Positions 1-11,228 of a DNA stretch of 64,000 bases are shown in pieces. Source of the DNA: Phyllostachys edulis (taxonomy: Eukaryota > Streptophyta > Magnoliopsida > Poales > Poaceae); the NCBI GenBank assembly GCA_036346405.1, contig CM070546.1, positions 101,810,826 through 101,874,825 on the forward strand, read 5' to 3'. Positions within the stretch are counted from its first letter, which is position 1. Every line of letters starts with the position of its first letter. The notes under the pieces are model-generated. The model was not told where the DNA came from and ran no database searches. It worked only from the letters and a program-made list of their open reading frames with translations. A program made the translations under genes and the position numbers.

Positions 1-1357
1 AATAGAAATTAATTAAAAATAAGAAGTGAACTCACTTATGTCTGATTTTTATGTTTTCTGAACAAACGACATCAAAGAAACGTCCCATCTCAGATGTCGG
101 TGTGACCTCTTCCCCTTCTTTGGTAAAGAGTGCAAGGATTACTTTCAGACCTCCTGTTGCGCCAAAGAAGACAAAAACCACATCTGCCTCGACATTAGCT
201 TCTCAAATACCTCTTGCCTCATTTCCTGCTCTTCCAAGATCTTCCACCCGAAAGGTATCAAAAACAAAATCCAAGACTCTCATTTCCAGATATGTCTCTA
301 ACCCCCAGCCAGTGTCTTTTATATCAACTTTCTTGGCTGGGGTGGTCCAGGGTGAAAGATCATCAAAAGAATCATAAGAGGAGATCCCTCTTCAGAGGGT
401 TCCAAGGCCAAAGACCTCACTGACCTTAGTTCCTTCTTCGTCAGAGCAAAGGAGAGGACCCACTTTCATTGTAAATGAAGACTTTATGTCGCTCTTTAGT
501 GAAAGCAGCTTTGAAATCGAGTTAGTTCTTCGATTACATCTTTATAATTTTGGTTTTGAAATGATTAACCTCTTCTTTTATTTTAGCTTTGATTTGCTGT
601 CAGACCCGGAAAGAGGTCAACTGATTGCTCAAGAGCAAAATTCGCCACCAATTGCATTGGCGGTAGAAGAATCCCCGGCAGAAGAAATTCTGCTGATGGA
701 AGGATCTCCTAGTACCGCTGAGGATGTGGTCCTAGATGTCTTGGCGACAACTGCAGAGACGTCCCAAGGGGCACCGCTGGTCATGGAGGTCCAGACAGAG
801 AGGTCTTCTCAAGAGGATCGAACTGAAGAGGTGGTCCACGAGACCAACCGTTCTGAGGAGGTGGTCCGTGAGACTAGTCATTCTGAGGAGGTGGTCCATG
901 AGACCATTGAAACTCAAGATGAAGGTGATCATACCTTGGTAAGATTGGTATCCTGATAATATTTCTTTAAATTTATCAGTATAGAATCTTACTCATAGAA
1001 TGTCTTAAGAGCCGTAGAGTACCAGTATTGATCTAGCCAGAGGAATTTTTCGTCTGGTGCAACTGGGTCAACCTGAGGATGAGATTCCTCTGGAACGTTC
1101 ACCTCCCAGGACCGAAAAGACAGACATCCAAGGCCTCATGACATCTGTCAAGAGATGCTGGAGAGTCAATATTGACATGGTGGAGGAGATTAAAGTTTTT
1201 GTAGAGGAAAAAGAGAAGAAAGTACAGTAAGTTATTATTTAGTCGTAAGATTCTAACTTAAATAAATAACTTATGCCCTTAAAATTATCTGAGGTGGAAA
1301 AAAGATCTGAGGAGAGTGCGGTGGTCATGGCACAGAAGATCGAAGAGATCCGCCTCT
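1..1357 (+). pseudogene. Tat retrotransposon accessory gene, C-terminal half, broken by CACTA insertion
   Basis: This is the + strand remainder of an accessory gene of the 'putative gypsy type transposon' family. Coding pieces are 51-377 (108 residues, basic, rich in Ser, Thr, Lys and Pro), 486-938 (acidic, rich in Glu, Val and Thr, with three 10-residue repeats, then a GT donor), about 1038-1230 and about 1287-1357. The third piece reads ARGIFRLVQLGQPEDEIPLE and matches a minus-strand piece at 18522-18761 in another Tat element, which is the main reason for the family call. The last piece looks coiled-coil and is cut at 1357 by a CACTA transposon; the same frame resumes at 8104. The N-terminal family domain lies off the left edge. 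The protein's function is unknown. I infer a decayed, non-host gene. Confidence 0.6.
822..911 (+). repeat. Three in-frame 30 bp coding repeats
   Basis: Three consecutive 30 bp units (822-851, 852-881, 882-911) encode the 10-residue pattern (T/S)EEVV(H/R)ET followed by two or three variable residues. They lie in the acidic segment of the accessory protein fragment and keep frame. They look like local replication slippage in a disordered region. Confidence 0.85.
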
Positions 1358-1379
1358 CACTACTAGGGATGTGAACAGT

Positions 1380-1860
1380 AATGACGGCCTAGTGTCGTCA
1401 CTGAAGATGCCACATTCGTCATAGATTATAATTTGTGACGAATTTGTGACGAAATTCATTTCGTCATGGAGCAGCGTCACATGTGTCGCATCGCGATTTA
1501 AATTATATTTTTCGTCATAGAACTTCTTTGTTCAATGACGAAGGGTCCCCGCCATAAAACACACTCTGTTTTATGACGATCGATTTTGTCATGGATAGAA
1601 ATTTGTTTTTGTCATAAGCAGTAAGACTCTTGTAGGCGGCGTGGCGGTGGCGTGGCGGTAGCGTTCTTGGTCCACGTGGCGGTGGCGTGGCTTGTCCACG
1701 TGGCGGATGGCGTGGCGGTGACGTGGCGGCGGACGTGGCGTGGCGTGGTCGGTCCGTGGTAGCTAACGTGGTCATTTATTGTGGCGGTGGCGTGGGTTTG
1801 GACCACGGGCGCGATTTATTGCACCGCGTGGCGATTTGGTTAAGCCCACGAGCCTCCTTT
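1380..1860. repeat. Left subterminal region of CACTA: TCGTCA motifs and GC-rich block
   Basis: From 1380 to about 1600 there are repeated TCGTCA/TGACGA words in both orientations. From about 1630 to 1850 there is a block of degenerate GGCGTGGCGGT tandem units. A TGACGA-rich and GC-rich counterpart lies at about 7320-8090 near the right end. Several open frames cross this block, but they are compositional artefacts. Confidence 0.7.
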
Positions 1861-2246
1861 TATTGGACCACGTGGCTTAAGTTCGTCACTTGCAAATTAG
1901 TCACGTAAAGCACTTGCAAATTCGTCACGTAAAGCCCATCAATTTCATCAGAGGCCCATATGGTTATTTCATCACGACATCACAATTTTCAAATATTCAA
2001 ATGACCCACAATTCCATAACTAAATAGATCCGATATTCGGTGACCATACAACTCAATGAACAATACTCAACTCGGTCATCATCACATTCCAACTAGTTCA
2101 CGAAACAACTCGATTCACTATCTCGGTTCACAGACTTGAACCAACTCGACCACATAACAAATTCACAAAGAGAATAAACTTAAGTTATTGACCACAAAAC
2201 AACCACCAAAGAAGGACCAAAGAACCACCACCAAATTTCCACATGC

Positions 2247-2598
2247 CTAAGAAGAGTTACCATTGTTCATAGGCCAAGATCTGGCGAAGGAGCGCATTGT
2301 TCTCCTCCATTGCTGGTTATTTTTCTCTGTTAGCTTCTTGTACTCCTCCAACTCCTTTTGGGTCCTCGCCACTTTTAAATCGGCTTCTTCGCTTTTCTTC
2401 TTGAGGTCCTCGAGTTCTCCTTGTAGAAGCGGTACGAAGCTTGTTTTTCACCGCTAGTTCTTCTGGCTTCGCTTTCATTCGATGAAGATGATTTTGAGGG
2501 GCGTAGTTTTGATTCCAACATTCTTCAAGAAAGTGTTGTTGTTCTTTGATCGGGAGAGCACTTTGGAGACCACACAGCCTTTGTAATCGGTGTCTCAC
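2247..2598 (-). pseudogene. Coiled-coil C-terminus of CACTA second gene (remnant)
   Basis: Read on the minus strand, about 2424 down to a TAG at 2247-2249 encodes a Lys/Glu-rich heptad-like stretch with segments such as LEDLKKKSEEADLKVARTQK, then Gln/Asn-rich residues. A different minus frame is open at 2317-2598. Plant CACTA elements often carry a second protein ending in a coiled coil (TNPA/Transposase_24 type), and the position downstream of TNP2 fits that. The frame breaks upstream, so this is a remnant. The family assignment is inference. Confidence 0.4.
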
Positions 2599-2599
2599 C

Positions 2600-3529
2600 T
2601 TCAGCAGCAGTTACGCCCTCAAAGCTTCCATATCGGTGAAAATGTCCCAGAACAATCATTAGTTGGAAGCACCATCAAGTCCGTTAGTTATATAAATGCA
2701 TCTTTGCATTATGCATAATGGTGCCATGCACAAGTAGGTAACTTGCGTCTAGAACATACATGTGATGAGCCAATTTCAAGAAGACAAGCGTGTTTTAGCG
2801 AACTTCTTTCTTAATTTTTTCTCTTACAAATGACCGCAATGATCCATTTTAAATTAAATCCGATAGATTATTGCAAAACCAAGATCTCAACTATCGATGT
2901 AAACCACACACACAAAAAACATAAGAGAAAATCAGGTCAATGATGACCTATTGGCATTATTTGGGATCGGGTCCACCGAATTGATGGCACCCATGATTTC
3001 ATGTTTTCGTTGGTGTGGCATTGTGTTATAATCGATGCCAGTCTTGAACCATAACATGTTATTACATGCTACCCTTTATATTTCTTGAAAATATATCTAT
3101 ATTCACTTGCATTTCTTTCATTTTTAAATACTTTGTGTTCATAAACAGCTTATAACTTTTAAGTAGCCATTACGGTTTGTTTACGGTGAAATTTGATATG
3201 TTTGTCACCAAGTTACGAGCACTTCTTAGGTTGATAATGAATAAATCTTAATCTGAGTAGTAGTGTATCGGCCTCACCTTTATGCTCGTTTGATAACTCT
3301 TCAACCCATTTTGTTAGTCTAAGAAGTTCATAATATTGAGATCTGAAATCCATATATAACTCAATTTCATAATTTGCACAAAGAAATGAGCACAACTTTT
3401 AGCATCACTAAGTCCACTATGTTAGCTACGGTTAGCAAGCAGACTTTAGCCAAATCGCATCGGTATAATCGAAATTTAGACCAAATGAGCTGAATGACAT
3501 TATCTAAAAGCCGAGGCGAATGACATTAT
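2600..3529. other. CACTA internal non-coding stretch
   Basis: AT-rich sequence between two decayed CACTA coding pieces. I see no convincing reading frame, RNA gene or repeat here. It is probably intron or decayed coding sequence of the minus-strand second gene. Confidence 0.4.
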
Positions 3530-4663
3530 CTAAAAATGAGCCAAGTCCACTATGTGTTTATGCAGGATATTTTGAACACACAACATTGTTGTTGGAAACA
3601 AAGACAAGCATCTTAAAGGCACAAGGAAACAGATGTAGGGACTTACAAGCTGCTTCTCTTGCCATTCACTCGCACCATGTTTGGAGCCGGTATGGCGAGT
3701 CTTGAAGGCCTCCACCGCATCAAGTTCTTCAATTTGTTGTGTCTTTGGGTTACGCATTGTTCCTCTTCTCATACATTAGGTAGGTAATCATTTACAAACA
3801 AAGTTCATCGAGACAAATACAAAAGAATGTTTTGGATGAAATAAATAGGTAATAGTACAAGGTAATCTTTACTTACATATGCATGTAAGTGTGCGACATA
3901 AACTGCGAGAACCCGTAGCTTGATGATACTTGACATTCTTGCGATTACCTTGTTCTTTTCACATGATTGCTACAAGAGAAGGAACTTGTTAGATAAGATC
4001 ATATGTTTACAATGAGAAGAGCCTCTGCAAACCTGAATATGAAAGAAGAATCTATGATAAGATACCCATACCATGTTATTTGGATCGAGACCACTTTGCA
4101 ACAAGTGCCTCCATCGCATTCATCACCATACTAGCAACAGAGAAGTAGTCCTAATCTCATTTGCGGTACACCATTGAAGTATTTACCTTGGTAGATAACG
4201 CATTTATCGACCCCCGACCGCAATACATCGGTGCATGCTTCCTCTGTTGGCTTGTGTTTTGTGTTAATGGCCAATCGCCCTAGTGATATGAAATTTGCAT
4301 CGTTAGTGAGTCAATTCAGTCATGTGATATCATAGTGTAGCATAGAAAGAGTAATGCACTTACGATAGCTTTCCCACAAAGTCTTTGTAATATTGTTCGT
4401 CTTTCTTGTACTCTTTCCAATGAGTTAGGACAGAACCTTATCTCGAATGATGACACCACCTCGATGCTAACTTGGCGGCTTGAATGTTCTTGTGGCCTTT
4501 TTTGCCTTGACAACAGACTATGGGCATTCTCCTTCCCATAGATCTTGTCATCCTTTCCAGTGATATTCCCTTGGTTGGTGGCCCAGGTCTCCTTGGGGTC
4601 ATTTGTCATGAGAACTCTGAGAATATAATTTTTATTTAGATGGTTAAGTTTCATGCAAAACAA
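3530..4663 (-). pseudogene. Decayed CACTA second transposase gene (Transposase_24-like)
   Basis: Two minus-strand open stretches, 4316-4663 (115 residues) and 3530-3772 (80 residues), lie between the TNP2 remnant and the coiled-coil end. The second contains EAFKTRHTGSKHGASEWQEK, which resembles the 'F..TH....G' region of plant En/Spm Transposase_24 proteins. The first is Lys/Arg-rich, but I cannot place it in a family with confidence. Several frameshifts and stops lie between them. Strand and order agree with the second gene of a CACTA element. A profile search would be needed to confirm the family. Confidence 0.4.
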
Positions 4664-4973
4664 AGAAAAGTGATGTCATATTTGAATGTCAAAGAAACTA
4701 TAACTTGCCTTGATGGATTGGGTTTGATCGATCTGGTCTTCACCAATGACTACATTGTCTTCACCAGCAGCTATATTGTCTTCACCATCACATCAAGATT
4801 ATGTGGAAGCTTCAAATATTTCAATATGGCAATCTCCACAACCCAACTTTATGCGACTAAAAATCATTTGGACCTTCGTTCGCTTCCTTTTCTTAGTTGC
4901 AAGATGCTTCCACGCCTAACATCTTTCACCTTCTCTAGCTCCTCTTGGACCTCCTCTATAGTGAACTTACGGC

Positions 4974-6507
4974 TCAACTTTGTTTTCGCTTTGTCGTCAA
5001 AAGCCAAGCTTCTCCGCCAAGCATGTGTCCTTGGAAGGTATCGACAATGTCAATGTAACATAACTTATTCCTTATTGCCCGAGACAACGGATTCTTGTCA
5101 CAATGAATACATGCATAATAGCCTTTTGTTGTTCGCCCTGATAAGGTGCTCAACGCTGGATAATCATGTATACACCACAACACGGCAGCACGAAGCTTGA
5201 ACTTGTTACCAGTACATGCATCATAGGTATCGACACCCTGCCAGAGATCGAGCAGTTCTTCTATTAGGGGCTCAAGGAACAAATCAAAATCCTTTCCTGG
5301 AGATGATGGACCTGGGATGAGTAAAGACATAAAGCAGTTTGCTGGATTCACGCATTCCCATGGTGGGAGATTTAAAGGTGTCAGGAGCACAGGCCACATG
5401 CTATATTGGGTACTCATGTTGCCAAATGGATTGAATCCATCTGTAGCTAAGGCAAGCCTCAAGTTCCTCGGATCAGCTGCAAAATTTGGATACCTGCTGT
5501 CAAAGTCCTTCCATGCCTCCCCATCAGCTGGATGGCTCATTACATTGTCGACTGGCGTCCTCACTTTCTTGTGCCATTGTGTTTCCTCAGATGTTCGTTT
5601 TGAAGCAAAAATCCTCTTCAACCTTGGTATAAGTGGAAAATGCCTCAAAACCTTATGTGGAACCCGCTTGCTCCCATTAACATCTTGCCATCTAGATTCC
5701 TTGCATACTGGGCACACATCCACCTTGGCATAATCCTTCCGAAACAACACACAATTGTTCTTGCACACATGGATGTTATCGTATCCAAGGCCCAATTCAC
5801 GAAGATATTTCTTGGCATCATCATATGATCTTGGAAATTCACATCGAGGAATCTTGAGGACAACAACTTCATCATTACGGTAAATCTTTGTATTCTTGAT
5901 TCGATAACGAGACTTGATATCTGATAACCTCACCGTAAAAGAGAATTTTGAATGGCTAGATCCGGGCCAAGTGACCGCATCTTCAAGGACTCTTGCAAAC
6001 CTTGGTCGTTCTCCATCCGCCTCTGCGCATCTGAGATCTCCTATCATCTCCGGTACTCTGTTATCCTCATCATAATCATCATCCGCCACATCCACATGTA
6101 TCCCTTCATCATGATCAAATCCATCCACCTCCTGCTCTAAATACTCAACTACTTCATCATCTGCCGACTCTCCATGATGAATCCACAGTGTATGCAAATG
6201 ACATTCCATAAATGTGTATGTGGTCATCCACCTCTTCTTTGAGCCGTAAAGTTTGATTAAGACATTTATGCACGGACAAAGTATATGGTCGTCTTGAGGT
6301 ATCTTTCACTAACAAATTGCATGAATTGTTGAACTCGAAAGGATATATGCAGTGTGAAGCTGTCTCCCATGAATCAACTTCTATCCATCTGTTTGAACAA
6401 ATTTCCCAAAAGGTGTTACGATACAATATGTGAGTCCAGCTTCCATCTCTTGGGCCGAACAATGTCTTAGTATCACTCGCCCTTCTCAAACTCTCATGAA
6501 GACACAA
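4974..6507 (-). pseudogene. TNP2-like CACTA transposase (Transposase_21 family), truncated
   Basis: The main open stretch, minus 6227-4974 (417 residues), has TNP2 hallmarks: a cysteine motif VCPVCKESRW, a segment RFASKRTSEETQWHKK-like (here IFASKRTSEETQWHKK), then DGFNPFGN, a Pro-rich NLPPW segment, and KDFDLFLEPLIEELLDLWQG followed by DYPALSTLSGRTTKGYYAC. An overlapping minus frame at 6507-6157 carries the N-terminal transposase-associated region (a Cys, then LRLKEEVDDHIHIYG), so one frameshift separates the two parts. The C-terminal half of the usual protein is missing or unreadable after 4974. This is the catalytic protein of the CACTA element and works on its own ends in the nucleus. The copy is almost certainly inactive. 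Confidence 0.88.
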
Positions 6508-7640
6508 GGTTGGTCTCCCTCACGGAGGATCTGTGAACGAAACCAAAGCTATATATCAAGCAGGAACATGAAATCGCTAATAGACTACTAATCGGCACAA
6601 AACCAAGCATCACTCCCTCGCATAATTTTGTGAGGTATACACCATTTTTTAAAAAAATGGTTAAGGACAAATTATGCTCGCCAGTAATTGGTCATTTTGA
6701 TTTCTTTGCGGCACATCTCTAGTACTACCCGTACAATCAGTAGAAGGATAAAGCCAAACTTACATATATGTTACACCATGACGAAGTACATTATCAACTC
6801 TCATGTAAAATAATAGGACTAAATTATTACATCGGATAGGCAATGAATCAATTCGGTTGCCATATTTTTACTTTTATTGAAGATCCATCTGTTACATTTT
6901 AATCAAAGTTGCGATTAATTTGAAATTAATCGACATAAGGATCAACATATTTATTTTGACGGCTAACAAGGAGCATTCCTATCGGCATGCACGGATGCAA
7001 CAATGCTAAATCTCTGCATGCAAATATAATCCCAAGGCATGTAATTAGTCATCGTTCTATAAGGCGGAAGTAGTACAAGACAATGACATATCCTTCATGG
7101 TATTCTTGTGATTGCTTTTATAACTATCAAAACTTCAAATTGAGAAACGACGACTAGCCTCTCGCAAATTTCTACAAATAGGTGGATCATTGGTACAATT
7201 TCTCTATAATATTTACGAAAGGAGCGGCGAGAATCATGGAAAGTAAATTGTCTCTCTCTATGAGGCACTCAGCGAACACATGGTGGGCAAGGTAGTGCGC
7301 TAACCCGCAAATAGATGGAACGAACCTCCACCGGCGCCAAGCCCTCATGCTTCCGCCACGTCCACCACCGAGTCCACCACCGAAGCCCTCTGTGCCGGGT
7401 CCGCGCCATGTGCAAGGCCGCAGGTCCAAAGCGCCGGTCCCATGCCACCGGTCTTGCCGCCGGGTTGCCTCCGCCGCCGAATCGCCCGGGTTCTTGCCGC
7501 CATGTGGGTTCGATTTGGATTATGGTTTTGATTATGGTGTCGTGGGTCCACCGCTCGATTCAATCAATAACGGTAGCCATTCAATTATCATGTTCAAAGA
7601 TATGACAAGTAGGGAAAATTAGACACCTAAGTCACAAAAG
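6508..7640. other. CACTA 5' non-coding region
   Basis: This stretch lies upstream of the minus-strand transposase. From 6508 to about 7310 it is AT-rich with no feature I recognise. From about 7320 to 7560 it becomes GC-rich with CCGCC/GGCGG words. The frames at 7187-7622 on both strands follow base composition and show no protein family features. A promoter for the transposase should lie here, but I see no clear TATA box. Confidence 0.4.
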
Positions 7641-7705
7641 CTCCTCTGGTGCAGTGGTAAGGCTTCACCTTGTGTTGCACCCTGTCTGCGGTTCGAATCC
7701 AGGCG
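7641..7705 (+). other. tRNA-like segment with RNA polymerase III A and B boxes
   Basis: TGGTGCAGTGG at 7647-7657 fits the A-box consensus, and GGTTCGAATCC at 7690-7700 fits the B box exactly. Their starts are 43 bp apart, a normal tRNA spacing. The T-stem does not pair fully and no clean acceptor stem or anticodon arm forms, so this is not a functional tRNA gene. It looks like a SINE head or tRNA-derived fragment inside the CACTA subterminal region. Confidence 0.5.
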
Positions 7706-8103
7706 GGCGCTATTTTTTGGCCAATTAACGGACGGGGCCGGGGGAGCTGGAGTTGCCATGTGTCGTGGGACCGTCTTGGGGTGTGGGCCTGCTGCGCCAC
7801 GTGGTGGAGGGACCACGGGGTTGGTGGGACCGAATGTGGGACCCATCGAGCCATGTGTAGGTGGGACCCACGTGGTGCATGTGGGACGTGGGTGTGTGCA
7901 GAAGGGTGCATTATATTTGTGACGAATTTGTTTTGTTGTTTTGTGACGCTTCTTTGCTTTTCATCATTATTTTTAGTGCCTGGGCTCCGTCACACATCAC
8001 CTATGACGAAGATACAAATTGCGTCATTGAAAGTTCAAGTTTCATGACGAAATTCCTAAACGTCACAAGGTAATCGTCATAGATAAGCACATTTGAAGTA
8101 GTG

Positions 8104-8226
8104 TCTTGACTCAAAAGAACGAGAAGTTCCAAGAGATCCTGAACAGACAATCTAAAGAAAGTCACGATCTCTTTTAACAAAACATGATACTTCTTAAGGA
8201 GAAAGAAGGTAATGGACCTCCCTTAT
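8104..8226 (+). pseudogene. Continuation of the CACTA-split Tat accessory gene
   Basis: After the TSD copy at 8104-8106 the + strand frame continues as a charged coiled-coil-like segment (for example TQKNEKFQEILNRQSKESHD), has one stop, and ends near a GAAG|GTAATG donor-like site at about 8209. It meets the LTR of the next Tat element at about 8227. Frame continuity across the CACTA ends shows that the two pieces were one exon. Confidence 0.55.
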
Positions 8227-8848
8227 TGCTATAAACTGGCTATTACAGGGGTGCCCTCGACAAGGCAGTGGGCTAATCCTAATTACACTGAGTGTAATGC
8301 TTGCTATGCTATTGAATCAGACTTGAAACATGAATCTGGTGCGAATTGCCGTGCTTCAATCTGATGCAGTCCAATCTCCTCGTTCCTTCGTGCTCCATCT
8401 TTAAATAACCATCGAAGATGTGGCAGTTGTTCCTGGAGAATGCACCTGTTGGAAGTGACGCGACTGGTCGGAGCGAGGCGACGGTTGATGAAACATCAAC
8501 CGTTCAGCGGTTGAATGTTTGCAAGACACTTCAACCGCATGGTGGTTGTTGTCAGTGTCTTAGAACCATGAAACGTTGCATAGTACGGAACAAATATAAC
8601 ATGTGTTCCATTCATCACACGGTAAGGAATATACTCGGACTTAGATCCGGATGCCAGTTCATTGCTTCTTACGAGCAGTCATCTGGTTGGAAACTAGGTA
8701 CAGGACCTCATCCGACCAGGATACTTATTATGTAACCTCTGGAATCCTTACGACCACAGGGGTCGTCAGCCTTAGGGGTTACGACCATGAAGACATATGG
8801 TCTTTTATTATGTATTAAAGTATTACATAGAGATTTTAATCCTCATCA
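8227..8848 (-). repeat. 3' LTR of the minus-oriented Tat element
   Basis: On the minus strand the repeat starts TGATGAGGATT at 8848, directly after a purine-rich tract, as a 3' LTR should. A possible TATA motif lies at 8407-8400 (minus, TATTTAAA). The length is about 620 bp, close to the 609-632 bp LTRs of the nested element. The sequence shares only its first bases with the other Tat LTRs here. It contains TTACGACC/GGTCGTAA words. The end near 8227 is uncertain. Confidence 0.55.
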
Positions 8849-9049
8849 GTTAGCCCTCAAACTTTAAGTGAATTGGTCGTGTGAACACTTTCTCCCGATG
8901 AAGTTGCATCGGGTTGACCCTTACTTAATCCCGTGATATACATGATGGTCTGTATTCACTTTAAAGTTGAGAAACTGTCTTGGGACTCAAAGAGTTTTTC
9001 TGTCTATTAGACTTTGGGTAACTCCTCGATGCGGTTAAAGAATCGCAGC
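8849..9049. other. Spacer with polypurine tract and upstream region of antisense gene
   Basis: The minus-strand polypurine-rich tract lies at about 8849-8870, next to the LTR start. The rest separates the LTR from the TATA box of the accessory gene at 9050. No coding frame is evident. Confidence 0.5.
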
Positions 9050-9057
9050 TATAAAAT
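9050..9057 (+). promoter_or_regulatory. TATA box of Tat accessory gene
   Basis: TATAAAAT lies about 180 bp before the accessory reading frame at 9229, on the strand opposite to the host retroelement. Equivalent TATAAATA boxes precede the same gene at 23453-23460 (minus) and 19069-19076 (minus), so the position is conserved among three copies. Confidence 0.6.
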
Positions 9058-9228
9058 CCATTCAGCGCAGGGCTTTAGGATTTTTACGCCTCTTGCTTTC
9101 CTTTTTTATCTCCTGAGAGAAAAATTGCCTTCAACCTCCTCTTGTCTACAACTTCCTACGACCTCCTTTCTTTCTTCATCTAAAACTCAACCACGTCGAA
9201 TCTTATCACCAACTGGTCAGTTTTTTAT

Positions 9229-11223
9229 TTGAGCGAGAATAAACTTGAGAGTTTGGAGAAGGTCGGGCTGCTTCCCAACAAGGATTTGATTTCTTGGAGA
9301 TCAGCGGCCAGAGAGCATTCTCCGAGCAACGACGATGGAGAAATTCTCGTTTTCCTTGCATATATTGAATGTGGATTCAGGTTGCCAGTTCACTCCTTCA
9401 TTCCCAAGATTTTGGAGCACTACGGAGGCGAATTGGTGAACCTTGCCCCCAATGCCATCGCCAACCTCAGCGTATTTGTCTATCTCTGTAAAGTGTACTT
9501 GGGGATTGCTGCAGATCTGGATCTCTTCAAGTACTACAGGATGTCGGAGTTGGGGAAGACGACCGGGTCGCTTGGAAAGTGCACCTTGTGTCTTCATGAT
9601 AGAAAGGCCGATGAGTACATTCGTATGTACTCAAAGTCTTCGTGGTTGTCTTGGAAGAAAAGCTGGTTTTACATGACGGTCACTCAAAAAGGTCGCCTTT
9701 ACTGTACTGGTAAAAAGGCGGTCGAGAATCCAGAATGGCGCTCCTCTATGAAGAAGGAGGGAAAAGTGGGGAGATAGGTTGAAGCCATCCAACTCCTTAG
9801 TCTCAGGGGTTTAACCTCCTAACATGTGGTAAGGGATTTCTCCATACACTGAATTAGCACCCTAAAGGCCCGAGCACATTCGATGCTCTGGTACATTGGT
9901 CATGACGACGCGACCAAAGATTCCAAGAAGGGCAAGTCCTGAAAGATTCTGACCAGTTTGCTTATCTTGGCTGATTACTTTTGTGATCCTAAAGTCTCTC
10001 GTTTATTTTTTCAACTCTTTTCGTGATGAGATTAGAAGCCGGATCAAAATGATTGGCACTGGGGAGCTTGGCGATAAGGCTGATTTCCCCCGAATTTTAG
10101 CGGTTGTTTCCGCACAAGAGAGGGATGAGAGGCTTAAGGTAAAAATATCAACCACTTTTCATCTTTTGTATGTTTTTCGATCGGTTTTATCGTAAATCCT
10201 CTTTGATGTGCAGTCGGTCGGAATGAGGATCAATGAGGCCACCGAAAGTTATGAGACTATTGATGCTCCTACCACTCCTACGACCACCCGAGATAGTGGT
10301 CTTATAGAGGTAGGTAACTGAACATAAATGTATATTCTAGATGAAGGATTTTTATCACCTAACTAACTTTGATTGTTAATTAGGCGGTTATTGTGGACTC
10401 CAATGTGGTCGCTCAAGACACGCGATTACTCTTGAAATAATCGAAAGTGAGGTTGATGAATCCACACCCTCTGACCTGATGGTCAGGGGTCTTGTTCTCC
10501 ATCAACTGGTCGAGACTATTTCTTCTGACCTCTAGTGGGAGGACGTGAAGGATCTAACCAGCCCTACCGGTTCAGGACTGGTGAAGTTGGTCAAACAGAA
10601 GAAAATGAAAGCAAGAACGACGGATTTTGCTTCAGCACGCTTCAAACTAAAGGCCAAGAAAACAACCAGGTACGTATACATGAAAGAAGTACTTATGTAA
10701 GTACTTACCTCTGGTGTTTTAGAGTCTTGAACTTCTTTTCTTCTTTCCTCTGGTATTCCGGTCGATTTCGACCAAAGTATCCCTTAGGAGATAACTTCTA
10801 AGGAGAAAGAGGTCGAGCCAACCCCCGAGCAGGTGGCAGCGCCTGCTCAGGAACCCGTGGTGGCTCCAAACCCACCTGCGGAGGTGGAGGTTCTTGAGGA
10901 ATCTCAGCAGGTTCTGACATCCGCTGGGAACTCTCCTCTCCGTGTCGCCTTTTCTCATCGCCTTCGGATCTTCAATGATGAAGATCTTAATGAAGCCTGG
11001 GGAAGAAGATGGGTCCTGACTCTATTTTCGCCGAATATAACAACTTGGCAATCTAGGCAAGCTTCCATGATCGCTTTTAATAGTTTTTCCGTGGAAAGTA
11101 CTGAAAGGAGTTTGCTATTTTTTGTAGCATTTGGTGGAAAACTTCGCTGTGGTCGGAGGACTGACCCAGCGAATAAAGCTCTTGGAGAAAAAGAACTCCA
11201 AATAAGAAAGTAAGTACCATCTT
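9229..11223 (+). pseudogene. Tat accessory gene, 'putative gypsy type transposon' domain (Transposase_28), 5' part
   Basis: Residues from 9229 contain the family pattern: ISWRSAAREHSPSNDDGEIL, then FLAYIECGFRLPVHSFIPKI, then LAPNAIANLSVFVYLCKVYL, then a DLFKYYR-like segment. I read this as Pfam PF04195 (Transposase_28) from memory of the family. The open stretch ends at 9777; more coding pieces follow at about 9983-10195, 10400-10800 and 10833-11213 with plausible introns and some stops. The frame enters at 9229 without an upstream ATG, so the true start is unclear. The gene is antisense to its host retroelement and is interrupted at 11224 by a complete Tat element. It resumes after 19975. 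Its role in the element is unknown. Confidence 0.8.
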
Positions 11224-11228
11224 AGTGT

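Larger units (their letters stand above)
1358..8103 (-). mobile_element. CACTA (En/Spm) DNA transposon, 6.7 kb
   Basis: The left end starts CACTACTAGGGATGTG (1358-1373). The right end, read on the minus strand, starts CACTACTTCAAATGTG (8103-8088). This is the CACTA terminal inverted repeat. The 3 bp TSD TCT is present at 1355-1357 and 8104-8106, as expected for the superfamily. Subterminal regions (about 1380-1600 and 7910-8090) are crowded with TGACGA/TCGTCA motifs, the usual transposase-binding arrangement. The coding genes lie on the minus strand: a TNP2-type transposase remnant (4974-6507) and a second-gene remnant (2247-4663). Frames are broken, so the copy is probably not autonomous. 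It inserted into a coding exon of a Tat accessory gene. Confidence 0.93.

Noticed and set aside
7641..7712. Functional tRNA gene
   Set aside because: A and B boxes are present, but the T stem and acceptor stem do not pair and no clear anticodon arm exists.
7345..7911. GC-rich open frames inside CACTA
   Set aside because: They follow the GC-rich subterminal repeat region, overlap in several phases, and have no recognisable family.
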